NCBI RefSeq assembly: GCF_023566055.1
Contig: NZ_JALIQP010000002.1
Span: 1,116,001-1,180,000 of the forward strand
Source of the DNA: Halosolutus amylolyticus
GTDB taxonomy: Archaea > Halobacteriota > Halobacteria > Halobacteriales > Natrialbaceae
Direction of reading: 5' to 3'
DNA length: 64,000 nucleotides
In this document: piece by piece, positions 34,331 to 43,900 of the stretch
How positions within the stretch are numbered: the stretch's first letter is position 1
Layout of the letters: every line of letters begins with the position of its first letter
Position numbers and translations under genes: made by a program
Notes under the pieces: generated by a model
The model's database searches: none
What the model was told of the DNA's origin: nothing
What the model saw: the letters and a program-made list of their open reading frames with translations, nothing else

Positions 34331-35491
34331 CTAGATCCGTTCCCACGCGTCGTCGTCGTCCGGGTCCGGCAGATCGTCGTCGGGCGGCCCGATCGGATCC
34401 GATCCCCCGTCGATAGACGGCGGGACGGGAGTGGCCCCGGAATCGCCGGTGACCGGCGACGACTGGTCGCCGAACTCCATCTTCGGCCAGGCGGTTCCCT
34501 CCCACTGGCCGCGATCGGAGTAATAGTAGACCACGTTCCCGTTGACGACCGCGAACAGATCGCGTTGCCGATCGTTGACGACGCGTTCGTTCGTATCGAT
34601 CGCGACGTCGACGACGTCCTCGAGCGTGTCGAGTTCGACGTGGTAGTCACCGACCCACATCGGGATCGATCCCCGCGAGATCCACTCCGCGTAGCGCTGT
34701 TCGTAGACGGCGCGTCGGGCGGCGTCGACGTCGATCGGACCGCGAGTGTAGACGAACGCGGCGCCGCCGAACGAGAGGACCGCGACCAGCAACAGGACGC
34801 CGATCGCCGGCGCGTTCGGCGACTCCTGGACCTCGATCGTGGCCGTTTCGGAGTGGTCGGTCGAGTCCTCCAGGGGCTCCTCGAGCCAGTAGGCGTCCTC
34901 GGTCATTCGGACCGGACTCGACAGGACCTGTTCGTCGGCGTACGTTCCCGTATCGTACTCGACGACGACCTCGATGGAGGTCGTGATCGATCCGACGTCG
35001 ACGAGGTCGTCCTCGAGAGCCGCGCGCTGATCGCGGACGTCGTCGACTGTGATCGTCGTCTCGGAGGTCGCGACGCCGTCGACGACGGACGCCTCGGTCC
35101 GGGACTGGGGGACGGTCTCTTCCCAGAAGACCGATCCGTCACGTGCCGCCTCGTGTCTGATCCGCACCTCGTGGATCACCGACGCCTCGCTGGACGCGAC
35201 TGCGGTCCGTGGCGTAATCGTCAGGTTCGGCGTCGCGGCGAACGTGTAGACCGAACTGTCCACGAGCCTCGTCCCCGACTCCCAGAGGCCGTCTTCGACG
35301 ACGACGGCGCTCGTGGTCGTCTCCGTCGAAACGGTCTCCTGGTTCACCTGCTGGGTCGTCGTCGACGTCGAGGGTGTCGCGACGACCCAGCCTGTCGCGA
35401 CGACCGCGAGCACGCCCACGACGGCGAGCGCGATCGCGAGCGATCGTCCGTACGTCGCGATCAGCAGGTTCAGCCGCGGGTTCCCGATCAC
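34331..35491 (-). CDS. DUF5305-like exported membrane protein
   Basis: 386 aa from a GTG at 35489-35491 (V/MIGNPRLNLLIATYGRSLAIALAVVGVLAVVATGW). A first membrane helix (about 13-35) is followed by a beta-rich extracellular domain of about 200 residues, a second helix near 225-245 and a cytoplasmic tail with an acidic Pro/Asp end (DDDLPDPDDDDAWERI). I recognise this as DUF5305, a family often found beside archaeal signal peptidases. The fixed position after the SipW-like gene suggests a role in processing or assembly of exported subunits. The start is uncertain. Confidence 0.75.
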   Translation of the reverse strand: MIGNPRLNLLIATYGRSLAIALAVVGVLAVVATGWVVATPSTSTTTQQVNQETVSTETTTSAVVVEDGLWESGTRLVDSSVYTFAATPNLTITPRTAVASSEASVIHEVRIRHEAARDGSVFWEETVPQSRTEASVVDGVATSETTITVDDVRDQRAALEDDLVDVGSITTSIEVVVEYDTGTYADEQVLSSPVRMTEDAYWLEEPLEDSTDHSETATIEVQESPNAPAIGVLLLVAVLSFGGAAFVYTRGPIDVDAARRAVYEQRYAEWISRGSIPMWVGDYHVELDTLEDVVDVAIDTNERVVNDRQRDLFAVVNGNVVYYYSDRGQWEGTAWPKMEFGDQSSPVTGDSGATPVPPSIDGGSDPIGPPDDDLPDPDDDDAWERI

Positions 35492-35637
35492 GGCGGTACC
35501 CCCCCACGGAGCGGCCCCCACCGCTCTCTCGTTCCCCGGACTCGAACCGTGCCCGAACCGATCGGTCGGACGACGGAACAGTTCATATCTACGACCAAGG
35601 AATCGATCGTCATAACGATAGTGGCCCGAAGCCTCCA

Positions 35638-35719
35638 CACGGGCGACTGCGAGTCAGTTCCGGGACGACCGCGGGACGGGTGCGGTGGGACCGGAAACGA
35701 CTTACAGTAAACCGTATCA
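35638..35719 (-). repeat. Hairpin element copy D (79 bp plus terminal TGA)
   Basis: Read on the minus strand it begins TGATACGGTTTACTGT; inner arms correspond to 35682-35694 and 35660-35672 with a 9-nt loop. This is the most divergent copy, with degraded pairing, but ends and offsets fit. Its TGA (35717-35719) is the stop codon of the signal peptidase gene, and it lies inside the 225-bp gap before the DUF5305 gene. Confidence 0.75.
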
Positions 35720-36895
35720 GTCGTCGCGGCGCAACCGCCGGAGCTTTCGCTGGAGTCGGGTCCAGAGCGGAACGTGCCCGCCGGGCCGGCGGATCCGGAA
35801 GTCGCCGCTGCCGAACAGGACGAGCACCGCCACGACGGTGACGCCGACGATCACCGCGTTGACGGCGGTGATCGCAGCCAGCGGGTGGACCCCGTGGAGC
35901 CACACGAGCACCGACGGCGGGAGGACGGCGAGGTACCGGTGTTCCCCCACGTGGCGCGCGTACTCGCCGGTCGTCTCGGGAGCCGTCAGCGAGATGGTCG
36001 TCTCGCCGGAATCCCGTGGACCGACGACCTGCCGATCGGGTTCCGCGTCGACGCCGCTGCTCTCGGCCTCGTGGACGACGACGATCGGAACGTAGCCCGC
36101 GTTGTCCACGGTGCGGGGCAGGTCGGTCGACGCACCCGGGGCGAGAACCTGTGGATCGTCGGTGGGATCGTCCGTACTCACGAGTCCGTACTCGTAGGTG
36201 CCGGACGGGATCACCATCGCGGCCGTCGCGAGCGTCACGAGGACGAGCAACACGAGTCCGATCGTGGTCCAGAACGCGTAGACGTTCTCCCGGGCGGTCG
36301 ATCGCGTCGTGTCGCGTCGATGCGGACCGACGCGCTCCACGAGGAGCCCGAAGCCGAGCATCGCGATGCCGAGCGCGATCATGATCGCCCCGGCGTTCTC
36401 GGCTTCGAACGCCGTCGTCACGCCGAGCGGAGCGGTGAGGAGATCGTACCCCGACTCCATCACACCCTGGACGCCCATGATTGCCGTCCCGAGGTGGGGG
36501 ATCGACACGACCTCGCCGTTTACTTGCCAGGCGACGGCGACGATCTGGCCCTCGGTGACCGGCGGTTCACCGCCGTCCTGGTCGGTGAAGGGGTTCGAAT
36601 CCCCTTTCGTGACGTACCCTTCGTCCGTCTCGTCGACGATCCGGTGGGTCGTCAGCCCGCCGTCGTGTAGCTCGCGGGCGTTGAACACCACGACATCGCC
36701 CTCGCTCGGCGAGCCGGCGACGGCGCTGGGAATCGCGACGAAGCCGTCGCCGGCGTCCATCGTCGGTTCCATGCTCCCGGTCGCGACGTAGCCGAGCAGG
36801 ATCGGCTGGCCCAGGAGTTGGCCCAGAACGAGCAGGAGGACGACGAACGCGACGGCTACGGTCAGCGCTCGTTTGACCAGCGAACCCGTCGTCAT
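35717..36895 (-). CDS. SipW/Sec11-type signal peptidase with long C-terminal extension
   Basis: 392 aa. N-terminal membrane helix (9-30), then the catalytic domain: ATGSMEPTMDAGD with nucleophile Ser41, LTTHRIVDE with His84 (His in place of the bacterial Lys, as in Sec11/SipW), and TKGDSNPF with Asp99. After about residue 165 comes a second half with three or more membrane helices enclosing an extracellular domain (180-370), absent from minimal enzymes. It sits next to TasA-like and CARDB exported proteins, so a dedicated substrate range is likely. Stop codon provided by hairpin element D. Confidence 0.88.
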   Translation of the reverse strand: MTTGSLVKRALTVAVAFVVLLLVLGQLLGQPILLGYVATGSMEPTMDAGDGFVAIPSAVAGSPSEGDVVVFNARELHDGGLTTHRIVDETDEGYVTKGDSNPFTDQDGGEPPVTEGQIVAVAWQVNGEVVSIPHLGTAIMGVQGVMESGYDLLTAPLGVTTAFEAENAGAIMIALGIAMLGFGLLVERVGPHRRDTTRSTARENVYAFWTTIGLVLLVLVTLATAAMVIPSGTYEYGLVSTDDPTDDPQVLAPGASTDLPRTVDNAGYVPIVVVHEAESSGVDAEPDRQVVGPRDSGETTISLTAPETTGEYARHVGEHRYLAVLPPSVLVWLHGVHPLAAITAVNAVIVGVTVVAVLVLFGSGDFRIRRPGGHVPLWTRLQRKLRRLRRDD

Positions 36896-36958
36896 CCGTG
36901 CTCACGAGAGACGATCATGGTCGAGTGACTGTTCGATCGGCCTCTGGGATCGGACGCG

Positions 36959-38092
36959 TCATAAATTCACTCGTCGACGGACGCCGGTCGCGGCGAACAG
37001 GAACCCGAGCACCCCCGCCGGCACGACGGCCGCCGCCGATGAGGAGGTGAACTCGCGGTTCAGCACCACGATCAGCTCCCGCTCGGTGACGGTGAGGGTT
37101 CCCGCGTCGACGCCGCTGACCGCGATCGCGTACTCGCCCGGGTCGTCGAACTGGCGCTCGAACGTCACCGTCGTCACCTCGCCGGGGTCGAGTTCGACGA
37201 GTTGCGTGTCGACGACGGCGCCGCCGACGGCGAGTTCGATGGTCGTTTCTCCGGTCACGTTCCCGGTATTTTCGATCGTGGCCGTGACCGCGGCCGACTC
37301 GCCACGGGGTATGGTGTCGGCCTCGAGTGTGGCTTCGATCACGGCGAAATCCGGCGCCGGTTCGCCGGGCGGCCAGACCGTGATCGATCTGGGTTTCCGA
37401 TCGTCGACGCCAACCTCGAACGTGCCGGACCGATCCATCGATCGCTCGAACGCGACCGTCTCGGTCTCGCCCGCCCCGACGTGGACGACCTGCCGATCGA
37501 CCACGATCCCGTCGACGACGAGTGTGGCGATCGTCGAGCCGCGATCGTCGCCGTAATTTCGGTAGGTCGCGTTCACCGTGAGCGTCTCGCCGGCCCCGAG
37601 TTCGGCGTCCGAGTAGGCGACGTCGACGAGTTCGATATCGGCGTTCTCGTCGTCTTCGTCTGCGTACTCTACGTGAACGGTGAACGATTTGGTCCCGGAC
37701 GCTGCGACGTGGGTATCGATCGCGACGCCGACGCTGGTCGTGTCACCGGCCGCCGGAACGATCGGGTTCGACTCGTCGAGTTCGTCGTTGCGATCGCCAT
37801 CCCGGTAGAAGGTTACGCCGTCGACCTCGTGAGAGAGCCAGATCCGCTCGATCGAGTCGTCGGCGACGCTGATCGAGAAGACGTCGTCGAACTCGGACCG
37901 CGATCGATCGTTCAGCGCCGCGAAGTCGAGCGTGAGTTCGCCGTCGTCGATCGTGGCGTAGGGAGAGGTAGATTCGAGGGCGACGTCGTCGGCTGCCCCA
38001 TCCTCACCGATCGTGATCGCCGCAGTTGGGACTGCGATCGCGACGAGAAAGCAGATCGCGGCGGCGGTGAACAGGATTTTGCTGGATGGCAT
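36959..38092 (-). CDS. Exported two-CARDB protein with C-terminal membrane anchor
   Basis: 377 aa from ATG 38090-38092 (MPSSKILFTAAAICFLVAIAVPTAAIT), a cleavable Sec signal. Residues 30-150 form a beta domain (ISVADDSIERIWLSHEVDG) resembling TasA-like subunits. Two CARDB-type domains follow (VDVAYSDAELGAGETLTVNATY and FAVIEATLEADTIPRGES), then a C-terminal helix FTSSSAAAVVPAGVLGFLFAATG and a basic tail. An upstream TTG would add 10 residues and is less likely. Likely a wall-anchored scaffold or fibre base; 63 bp before the signal peptidase gene. Confidence 0.78.
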   Translation of the reverse strand: MPSSKILFTAAAICFLVAIAVPTAAITIGEDGAADDVALESTSPYATIDDGELTLDFAALNDRSRSEFDDVFSISVADDSIERIWLSHEVDGVTFYRDGDRNDELDESNPIVPAAGDTTSVGVAIDTHVAASGTKSFTVHVEYADEDDENADIELVDVAYSDAELGAGETLTVNATYRNYGDDRGSTIATLVVDGIVVDRQVVHVGAGETETVAFERSMDRSGTFEVGVDDRKPRSITVWPPGEPAPDFAVIEATLEADTIPRGESAAVTATIENTGNVTGETTIELAVGGAVVDTQLVELDPGEVTTVTFERQFDDPGEYAIAVSGVDAGTLTVTERELIVVLNREFTSSSAAAVVPAGVLGFLFAATGVRRRVNL

Positions 38093-38262
38093 CCGAGGAA
38101 CTCGTTGTAATATTCGGTTCAAATCAGGCGTGCAAACACGTTCTCACGCAGCGAGTCGTCTCTAAATAAGGAGTTAGATTCCTCACCCGTGATTTCTATC
38201 GTACCAGTCGTTCAAATATACAGTCAATCTTATTTAGATATATTCGATCGTCTCAAGAGTGA

Positions 38263-38811
38263 CTACTCTACGTCGTAGTCCTGTTCATCAGCAACGATCT
38301 GGATCACATTCGCATCCGCTGGAGCGCCAGTATCACTGTCAATACTCATGTTTACTGTCACACTTTCGCTAGGATCATTCGACGCCAAGTTACCATCTTC
38401 ACCTGTTCCTGGAGCACTAGTCAGATCGTGCCCATTTGCTGCTGATGTGAAACTAAATGCACCAACTACAGAATCGCCATCATCTGTATTTATTGCTTGA
38501 ACCTTCACACCGACATCCTGTCCCCCGTTATTTGTGATTGTAAACGCCGGTTCAACTTTTGTCGTCGCATTGTCATTGAGGTTATCAAGATTGAATTTGA
38601 GGTCGCTTCCACTACCTCCATCATTGGTTACCAAATCGGAACTACCGTCCGCATCAAGAGCAAGAAGTGCACTATCGTTGTCATCTGCAATACTAATATT
38701 GACAGTTCGATCGGCTTCCACACTACTAAACGCACCCGTTCCGAGTGCGGCTCCGCCGCCCGCGACGATCGTACCCAATCCAGCTAACACATTACGTCGA
38801 TTCAGTCTCAT
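38263..38811 (-). CDS. TasA/camelysin-like exported protein (DUF1102-like)
   Basis: 182 aa. MRLNRRNVLAGLGTIVAGGGAALGTGAFSSVEADR is a signal with an RR-like n-region, and the GTGAFSSVEADRTVNISIADD start of the mature part matches haloarchaeal DUF1102 proteins and parallels the AAFSD/TWAAF start of bacterial TasA and CalY. The rest is beta-rich with many Asp, Ser, Gly and Asn and no Cys. The gene has far lower GC than its neighbours, with A/T-ending codons. Divergent from the 39085 regulator and upstream of the CARDB-signal peptidase genes, it is a candidate fibre subunit. Confidence 0.78.
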   Translation of the reverse strand: MRLNRRNVLAGLGTIVAGGGAALGTGAFSSVEADRTVNISIADDNDSALLALDADGSSDLVTNDGGSGSDLKFNLDNLNDNATTKVEPAFTITNNGGQDVGVKVQAINTDDGDSVVGAFSFTSAANGHDLTSAPGTGEDGNLASNDPSESVTVNMSIDSDTGAPADANVIQIVADEQDYDVE

Positions 38812-39084
38812 TGTTGGATTCTCCGTTATGATCCGCGCCGCGATCGTAGGCGTCGATTACGATCGGCGGCCGGTTCTTACTCACACCCTGTAACCCCACC
38901 CCCTTTGTATTGAGTCGCCAGAACGGCTGAACGGTGACCGATACCCGGCTTCAAGCCGACCGTGAACGAATCGACTGCCGGATAGCAGTGCCTGAAATCG
39001 CGATCGTGAGAGAGTTTCCCAGCCACGTTGGCAATAAGGGTTATGTATCGGAGATCCGTAAACTCGGACATCCCTAACAGTCGC

Positions 39085-39672
39085 ATGGCGACGACACAAC
39101 ACAGTAGCGATGGGTCTACCGATGGCGTCGCGGCCGACGCCCAGAGCGACGCTACCGGCATCGATCGCGGCGAAGTCTTCACCCTTCTCAGCAACCAGCG
39201 CCGCCGGTACGCGATCCACTACTGCAAGCGCGAGGACGAACCCGTCGAACTCGGGGACCTCGCGGAACACGTCGCCGCCTGGGAACTCGACAAAGAGGTC
39301 GACGGGCTGACGTCGGCCGAACGAAAGCGGGTCTACACGTCCCTCCAGCAGACGCACCTGCCGACGCTCGATCGCGCGGATATGGTGGAGTTCAATGATC
39401 GGACGATCGAACTCACCGAGAACGTCTCCGACCTGGAGATCTACCTCGACGTGGTCCCCGAGGATTCGATCCCGTGGAGCACGTACTACCTCGGGCTCGC
39501 GGCCGTCGCGACGGTCGTGATGACCGGGTTGTGGCTCGAGTGGATCCCCACGGAGACGGTGCCGGAACTCGGCTGGGCGACGATCGTGATTGCGTTGTTT
39601 GCTGTTTCGGCGATCGTGCACGTGGTACAGAACCGTCGAATGCGACTCGGGGAAACGGAGAGGCCACCGTAA
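39085..39672 (+). CDS. Membrane-tethered wHTH regulator (DUF7344-like)
   Basis: 195 aa. Residues 30-110 (FTLLSNQRRRYAIHYCKRE to TLDRADMVEFNDRTIELTE) are the DUF7344-type winged helix common in haloarchaea. Two C-terminal membrane helices follow (WSTYYLGLAAVATVVMTGLWLEWI and GWATIVIALFAVSAIVHVVQ). ATG 39085. It ends 3 bp before the next gene, so both are in one operon. Tethering of a DNA-binding domain to the membrane suggests that it responds to envelope state, perhaps controlling this surface island; inference only. Confidence 0.82.
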   Translation: MATTQHSSDGSTDGVAADAQSDATGIDRGEVFTLLSNQRRRYAIHYCKREDEPVELGDLAEHVAAWELDKEVDGLTSAERKRVYTSLQQTHLPTLDRADMVEFNDRTIELTENVSDLEIYLDVVPEDSIPWSTYYLGLAAVATVVMTGLWLEWIPTETVPELGWATIVIALFAVSAIVHVVQNRRMRLGETERPP

Positions 39673-39675
39673 CGG

Positions 39676-40539
39676 ATGACACGCTCACTCACGGTCGTTG
39701 CGATCGGGTTGATCGTCCTCGGAGCGGTGGCTATGGCCGGACCGACGTTCGGATTTAGTACGATCGCGGGTGACCGCGTGACCTCCATCGAGACGGCGGA
39801 GGGTTCAAGTGCGTTAGTCGGGCTGGAAGCCGCCGAAGAGCCGTCGATCGACGGTCGGCAAGACGAGGAGACCGTCGGCTGGGTCACGAACAATATGGCG
39901 AACGAGGCAGCCATCACTGCCGATATCGTCCTTCCGGAAGGCGTGGCCATTAGCGATGGGTCCGATGTCGGTCCCAGCTTCGTTCTCGGCCCGGACGAGG
40001 AACCGGCAGCCCTCGTATTCGAATGTGACGGCGGCGGTTCAAGTGGGACAGATGCGACCGTCACTGTCACAATCGAAGAAGCAGACACTGGTTCCGTTCG
40101 CGTGGAGGGAGCGTCGTTTTCGACACAACTAGACTACACGTGTACTGGATCGGGAGGCTCTGAACCAGTATCCGGTGAGTTGGAACAGACGTCGGACCCG
40201 CAAGTCGACAACGAAAATGTGACGTTCGACGTCGAAAACAACGGCACAGACAGATTCCGTGTTACACAGTTTGCGGTCGACCACGGTGCATCCACCGAAA
40301 TCACCGAAATCACGATCGACGGTGATACTGAAACGCCGGATGGCGGCCAGTGGCTAACTGATGGAACGGATATCGACGTCAGTTCTGGACAGAGTGGGCT
40401 AACGAGTATCGATCCGGGCGAGACGGTAACAGTGGCGCTCAAATTCGACGTGGAGATGAACGGGGAAACGTTTGAGATCACCTTTACGGATACCCAATCG
40501 AACCCGGACAAGACGGCTACGATATCTGTTACCGCCTGA
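39676..40539 (+). CDS. Exported beta-rich protein, TasA-like
   Basis: 287 aa. A Sec signal (MTRSLTVVAIGLIVLGAVAMAG) is followed by GFSTIAGDRVTSIETAEGSSALVGL, similar in layout to the TasA-like start of the 38263 protein. Two beta-sandwich-like halves, about 40-150 and 165-287, the second with a CARDB-like DNENVTFDVENNGTDRFRVTQ. Two Cys (ECDGGG, YTCTGS) could form a disulfide. No C-terminal anchor. It directly follows the regulator and precedes the large pilin-leader adhesin. Confidence in export is high; the TasA-like label is moderate. Confidence 0.72.
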   Translation: MTRSLTVVAIGLIVLGAVAMAGPTFGFSTIAGDRVTSIETAEGSSALVGLEAAEEPSIDGRQDEETVGWVTNNMANEAAITADIVLPEGVAISDGSDVGPSFVLGPDEEPAALVFECDGGGSSGTDATVTVTIEEADTGSVRVEGASFSTQLDYTCTGSGGSEPVSGELEQTSDPQVDNENVTFDVENNGTDRFRVTQFAVDHGASTEITEITIDGDTETPDGGQWLTDGTDIDVSSGQSGLTSIDPGETVTVALKFDVEMNGETFEITFTDTQSNPDKTATISVTA

Positions 40540-40940
40540 CAACTATGGCGTAGGGTTCGTACCGGTTTCGCCTATCCACAATAGTATCGTCGACGGCCTT
40601 GGAGAGAGAGGTGACGTATCGTTAGCCACGACGCTTTCAGAATCCAGTTTTACGCTGCCAGGTAACGATCGACACGCCTTGTGGTATTGTTCTCGTCGAG
40701 TCTAAGCATTGAAAGACCGAACGCTGGTAAGACCTGACCCGAACAGGTCAACGACCCACGCGAACACGTCACTCGATCGGCGTAACGGCATCCGCCGTAC
40801 TGATTGATATCGATAGGAGCCTCGTCCGGTCATAAATTCGGTGACCGAAACTCAAATGCTGCTTGAAGCCACCACTGTGGCTACAATTATTCCCATAACC
40901 ATTGTATTTTTATGATATTAGCACAGTATCACGAGGAAGG
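40540..40940. other. 401-bp noncoding gap before the adhesin gene
   Basis: No gene is supported. The stretch is less GC-rich than the average. It holds an inverted repeat (40867-40882) and an AT-rich promoter (GTATTTTTATGATATTAG, 40902-40919) before the adhesin ATG, which is preceded by GAGGAAGG. Such length suggests a regulated, separately transcribed adhesin. Confidence 0.6.
40867..40882. promoter_or_regulatory. Inverted repeat upstream of the adhesin promoter
   Basis: AGCCACCACTGTGGCT: 6-bp arms around a 4-nt spacer, about 30 bp upstream of the TATA-like region at 40902. Placement fits an activator or repressor site; the arms are short, so chance is possible. Confidence 0.35.
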
Positions 40941-43900
40941 ATGTGGCAGAACTGGCGGGGAAGCGGTGACGACACCGATCGGGGTGTGAGCCCGATCGTC
41001 GGTATCACCTTGCTGTTCGGGATGGTGTTCGTCGGAGCAATTCTCGTGTTTGTCATGGGGTCGGCGATGTTCGACACGGTCGGGTCGGAAGTCGATCGCG
41101 AGAAAGTCCATTTGTGTATGGGCGAAGCGGACCACCGGCTCGGCACCGTTGTGGCGACGCGAACCGAGCAACCGATGGCGTTCGACGATCCGGACTGTCA
41201 ACCCGAGGTGGTCGAGGAGGGAGCACTCGAGATCACGTGGTTCAACAGTTCAGATGAGGACCCGGACTGGGACAACGAGAGCCGAACCGTCTCCGAAGAC
41301 CTCGGCGCACTCAAGTTCGAACTCGACGATCGAACGATCGCCCACCAGGGCGGCGGCATCTGGGAACGTACCGACTCTGGAGCCAGGGTCGTGAAAGCCC
41401 CGAATGTTGGGTTCGACGGCAACGAGACGCTGCAGTTGGATTTCATGCAACTCGATTCGGTGGAGGCCGCTGGATCGCAGTCGAAAGCCCAACACGACTA
41501 CGAGAGCGGCTCAAGCGCGGTCGAAAACCTCACGTCTGCTGTCGAAACGAGTGACGGGGAGGATTTCGCACTGCGGATCGAAAGCAGGTATGCCGAGGCG
41601 TGGGAACGACACTTAGAACGTGAAGCCGAGGGTGTCGACAAGTGGAACGTCAGCGTGACCCGCAAAGACGACGAAGTCGTGATGAAGGTCGAGGACATCG
41701 GTGACGTCCCGGCCGATCCGCACTTCCTGATTGACCGGGATTACGGACTAACCACTCATGACGAAGGGTACCCACACGCGATCGAAAACAATCGCGTCGA
41801 ACAGGGAGACAGGTTCCGTATCAACGCGTCGCTGACGAATTACGGAGATACGGAGAGTGACGTCGAGGCGACGATCTCGATCTGGAACGAGTCCGAACTC
41901 GTCGAAGAGCGAACGATCGAGTCCAAAAACGAGTACGATACCGGTGAGAGCGTATTCACCGGCGAACACGAAAAGTGGGACAATAATCACTTCTTCCACG
42001 TGGGATCCGAGGGAGAACACGGCATCGATCTCACGCCGGGAGAGGAGTACACGTACGACGTTGAAACCGGCCCCGGCGGCGACTCGCTCGTCGAGCGAGG
42101 GACGTTTCTCGTCGTCGACGAACCCCCCGAGTTTGCGATCCAAAACGTCGACATCGACGGACCAGTCACGCCGAGAGAGTCGCTAACGGTCGACGCCAGG
42201 ATCAAAAACCAAGGTGAACAACACAAGCAGTTCGTCTGGCTAGAAGGATTCGACGGCAACGTCGTCGACATCGGCGAACTCGAACTCGATCGGAACGAGC
42301 AGAAGACGGTAACACTCGAGTGGGGAAGCGTCGACGTCCCTGCAGAGCCCGACGAAGCCGAGATCACGGTCGGAACGGAAACCGACAGCGAGACCGTAGA
42401 CGTGGACATCGATCCGCTGCTGGAAGTGAGCGACATCGAGGTGCTCGACGATCCGGTCGAAGAAGGCGACCCGGTGACGGTTCGGGCCGACATCGAGGCG
42501 ATCGGCGGTGAGACAGAGCAGGACGTCGTTCTGGAAGGATTCGACGGAACCGAAGTCGATCGACGGAGCGTGACCGTGTCGGGAAGCGAAACCGTGACGC
42601 TCCAGTACGACGACGTCGGAGAGCCGACCGGCCGGGTCACGGTCAGGACGGACGATGACGAGATGGAGGAAGTGGTCGTCGTCGATCGAGACGGTCCCGT
42701 CTGTGGCGCAGTCAGTTACGACGGGAGCGGAACGGGATCCGATCCGTATCAGGTGAGCACCGTCGACGAACTCCAGTGTATCGACGACCAGGGACTCGAC
42801 GCTCATTACGAACTCGTCGACGACATCGACGCCCACGGGACGGAATACTGGAACGACGGGGCCGGGTTCGAGCCGATCGGCGATCAGTGGTTCTGGGGCA
42901 ACGAGTTCGCCGGTGATTTCGACGGCAATGGACACGCGATCAAGGGGCTCCACATCCACCGCCCCGACGAAAATTTCGTCGGGTTGTTCGCCATCAACGA
43001 GTACTTCGACGACAGCGGCCCGGGCGTGGGTGAGGGATCGAAGATCCACGACCTTCGACTCGAGAACGTCTCGGTCCACGGGCAGCAGGTTACCGGCGGG
43101 CTGATCGGCGCAGCCGGTGGCGTCATCGAGAACGTTCGCGTGAGCGGTGAGGTCACGGCCGAATATCAAGAAGTCGGTGGGATCGCCGGCTCCGCCCACA
43201 ACGCCGACCTCGACAATCGGTTGGTTTCTGAGGCGACGGTCAAGGGAGGCGTTCCGGCCGCGGCGACTCACGAGGTGTACCATCCGTGGGGAGCCGACAA
43301 CATGGGTATCGGCGGGATCGTCGGCTCGACCGGCTACAACACGGAAGTGTCGACCGCGTACTCGCTGGCGGACGTCGAGGGACCGTTCGCGGTCGGTGGG
43401 ATCGTCGGCTGGACCTCCGACTTCGCCAGCGACAACGAGCAAATGTACTGGGCCGAAGGCGACATCGAGTTGACGGCGGATCCGTGGGAAATCGAAGACT
43501 ACCTGAATTGGATGGGGAGACCCGTGCATTCAGCCGACAACACGGGCGGCGCGATCTTCGGGCGCGGTGACGACGCGAACGATGGATTCGATGACAGCGT
43601 CTACTACAACGTCGACGATCACGAGTCGGCGTTCGGCGAGCACGTCATCGGAGAGCAGATCGATGTAACCGGACGGCACACCCACGAGATGCAGGGGCTC
43701 AACGCGACGGACCCCGGAAAACTCGGCAACCTCCATTATGAGGAGGACGGCGGCCCCTGGGTCGCGATTCCGGATACCTATCCACGGTTTGCGTGGGAAC
43801 TCGAGGCCGAAGGCGTCTTCGAGGTCGAAATTGACGACATCGAAGAAGACGTGACCGCCGGCGAAACCGCTACGATCGATGTTACGGTCACGAGTCGATA

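Noticed and set aside
36585-36607. T-arm-like GGGGTTCGAATCCCC, possible tRNA end or attachment site
   Set aside because: It encodes the conserved KGDSNPF motif of the signal peptidase on the minus strand; no other tRNA parts nearby.
38093-38122. TTG start adding ten residues to the CARDB protein
   Set aside because: TTG is a rare start and an ATG at 38092 gives a normal signal peptide.
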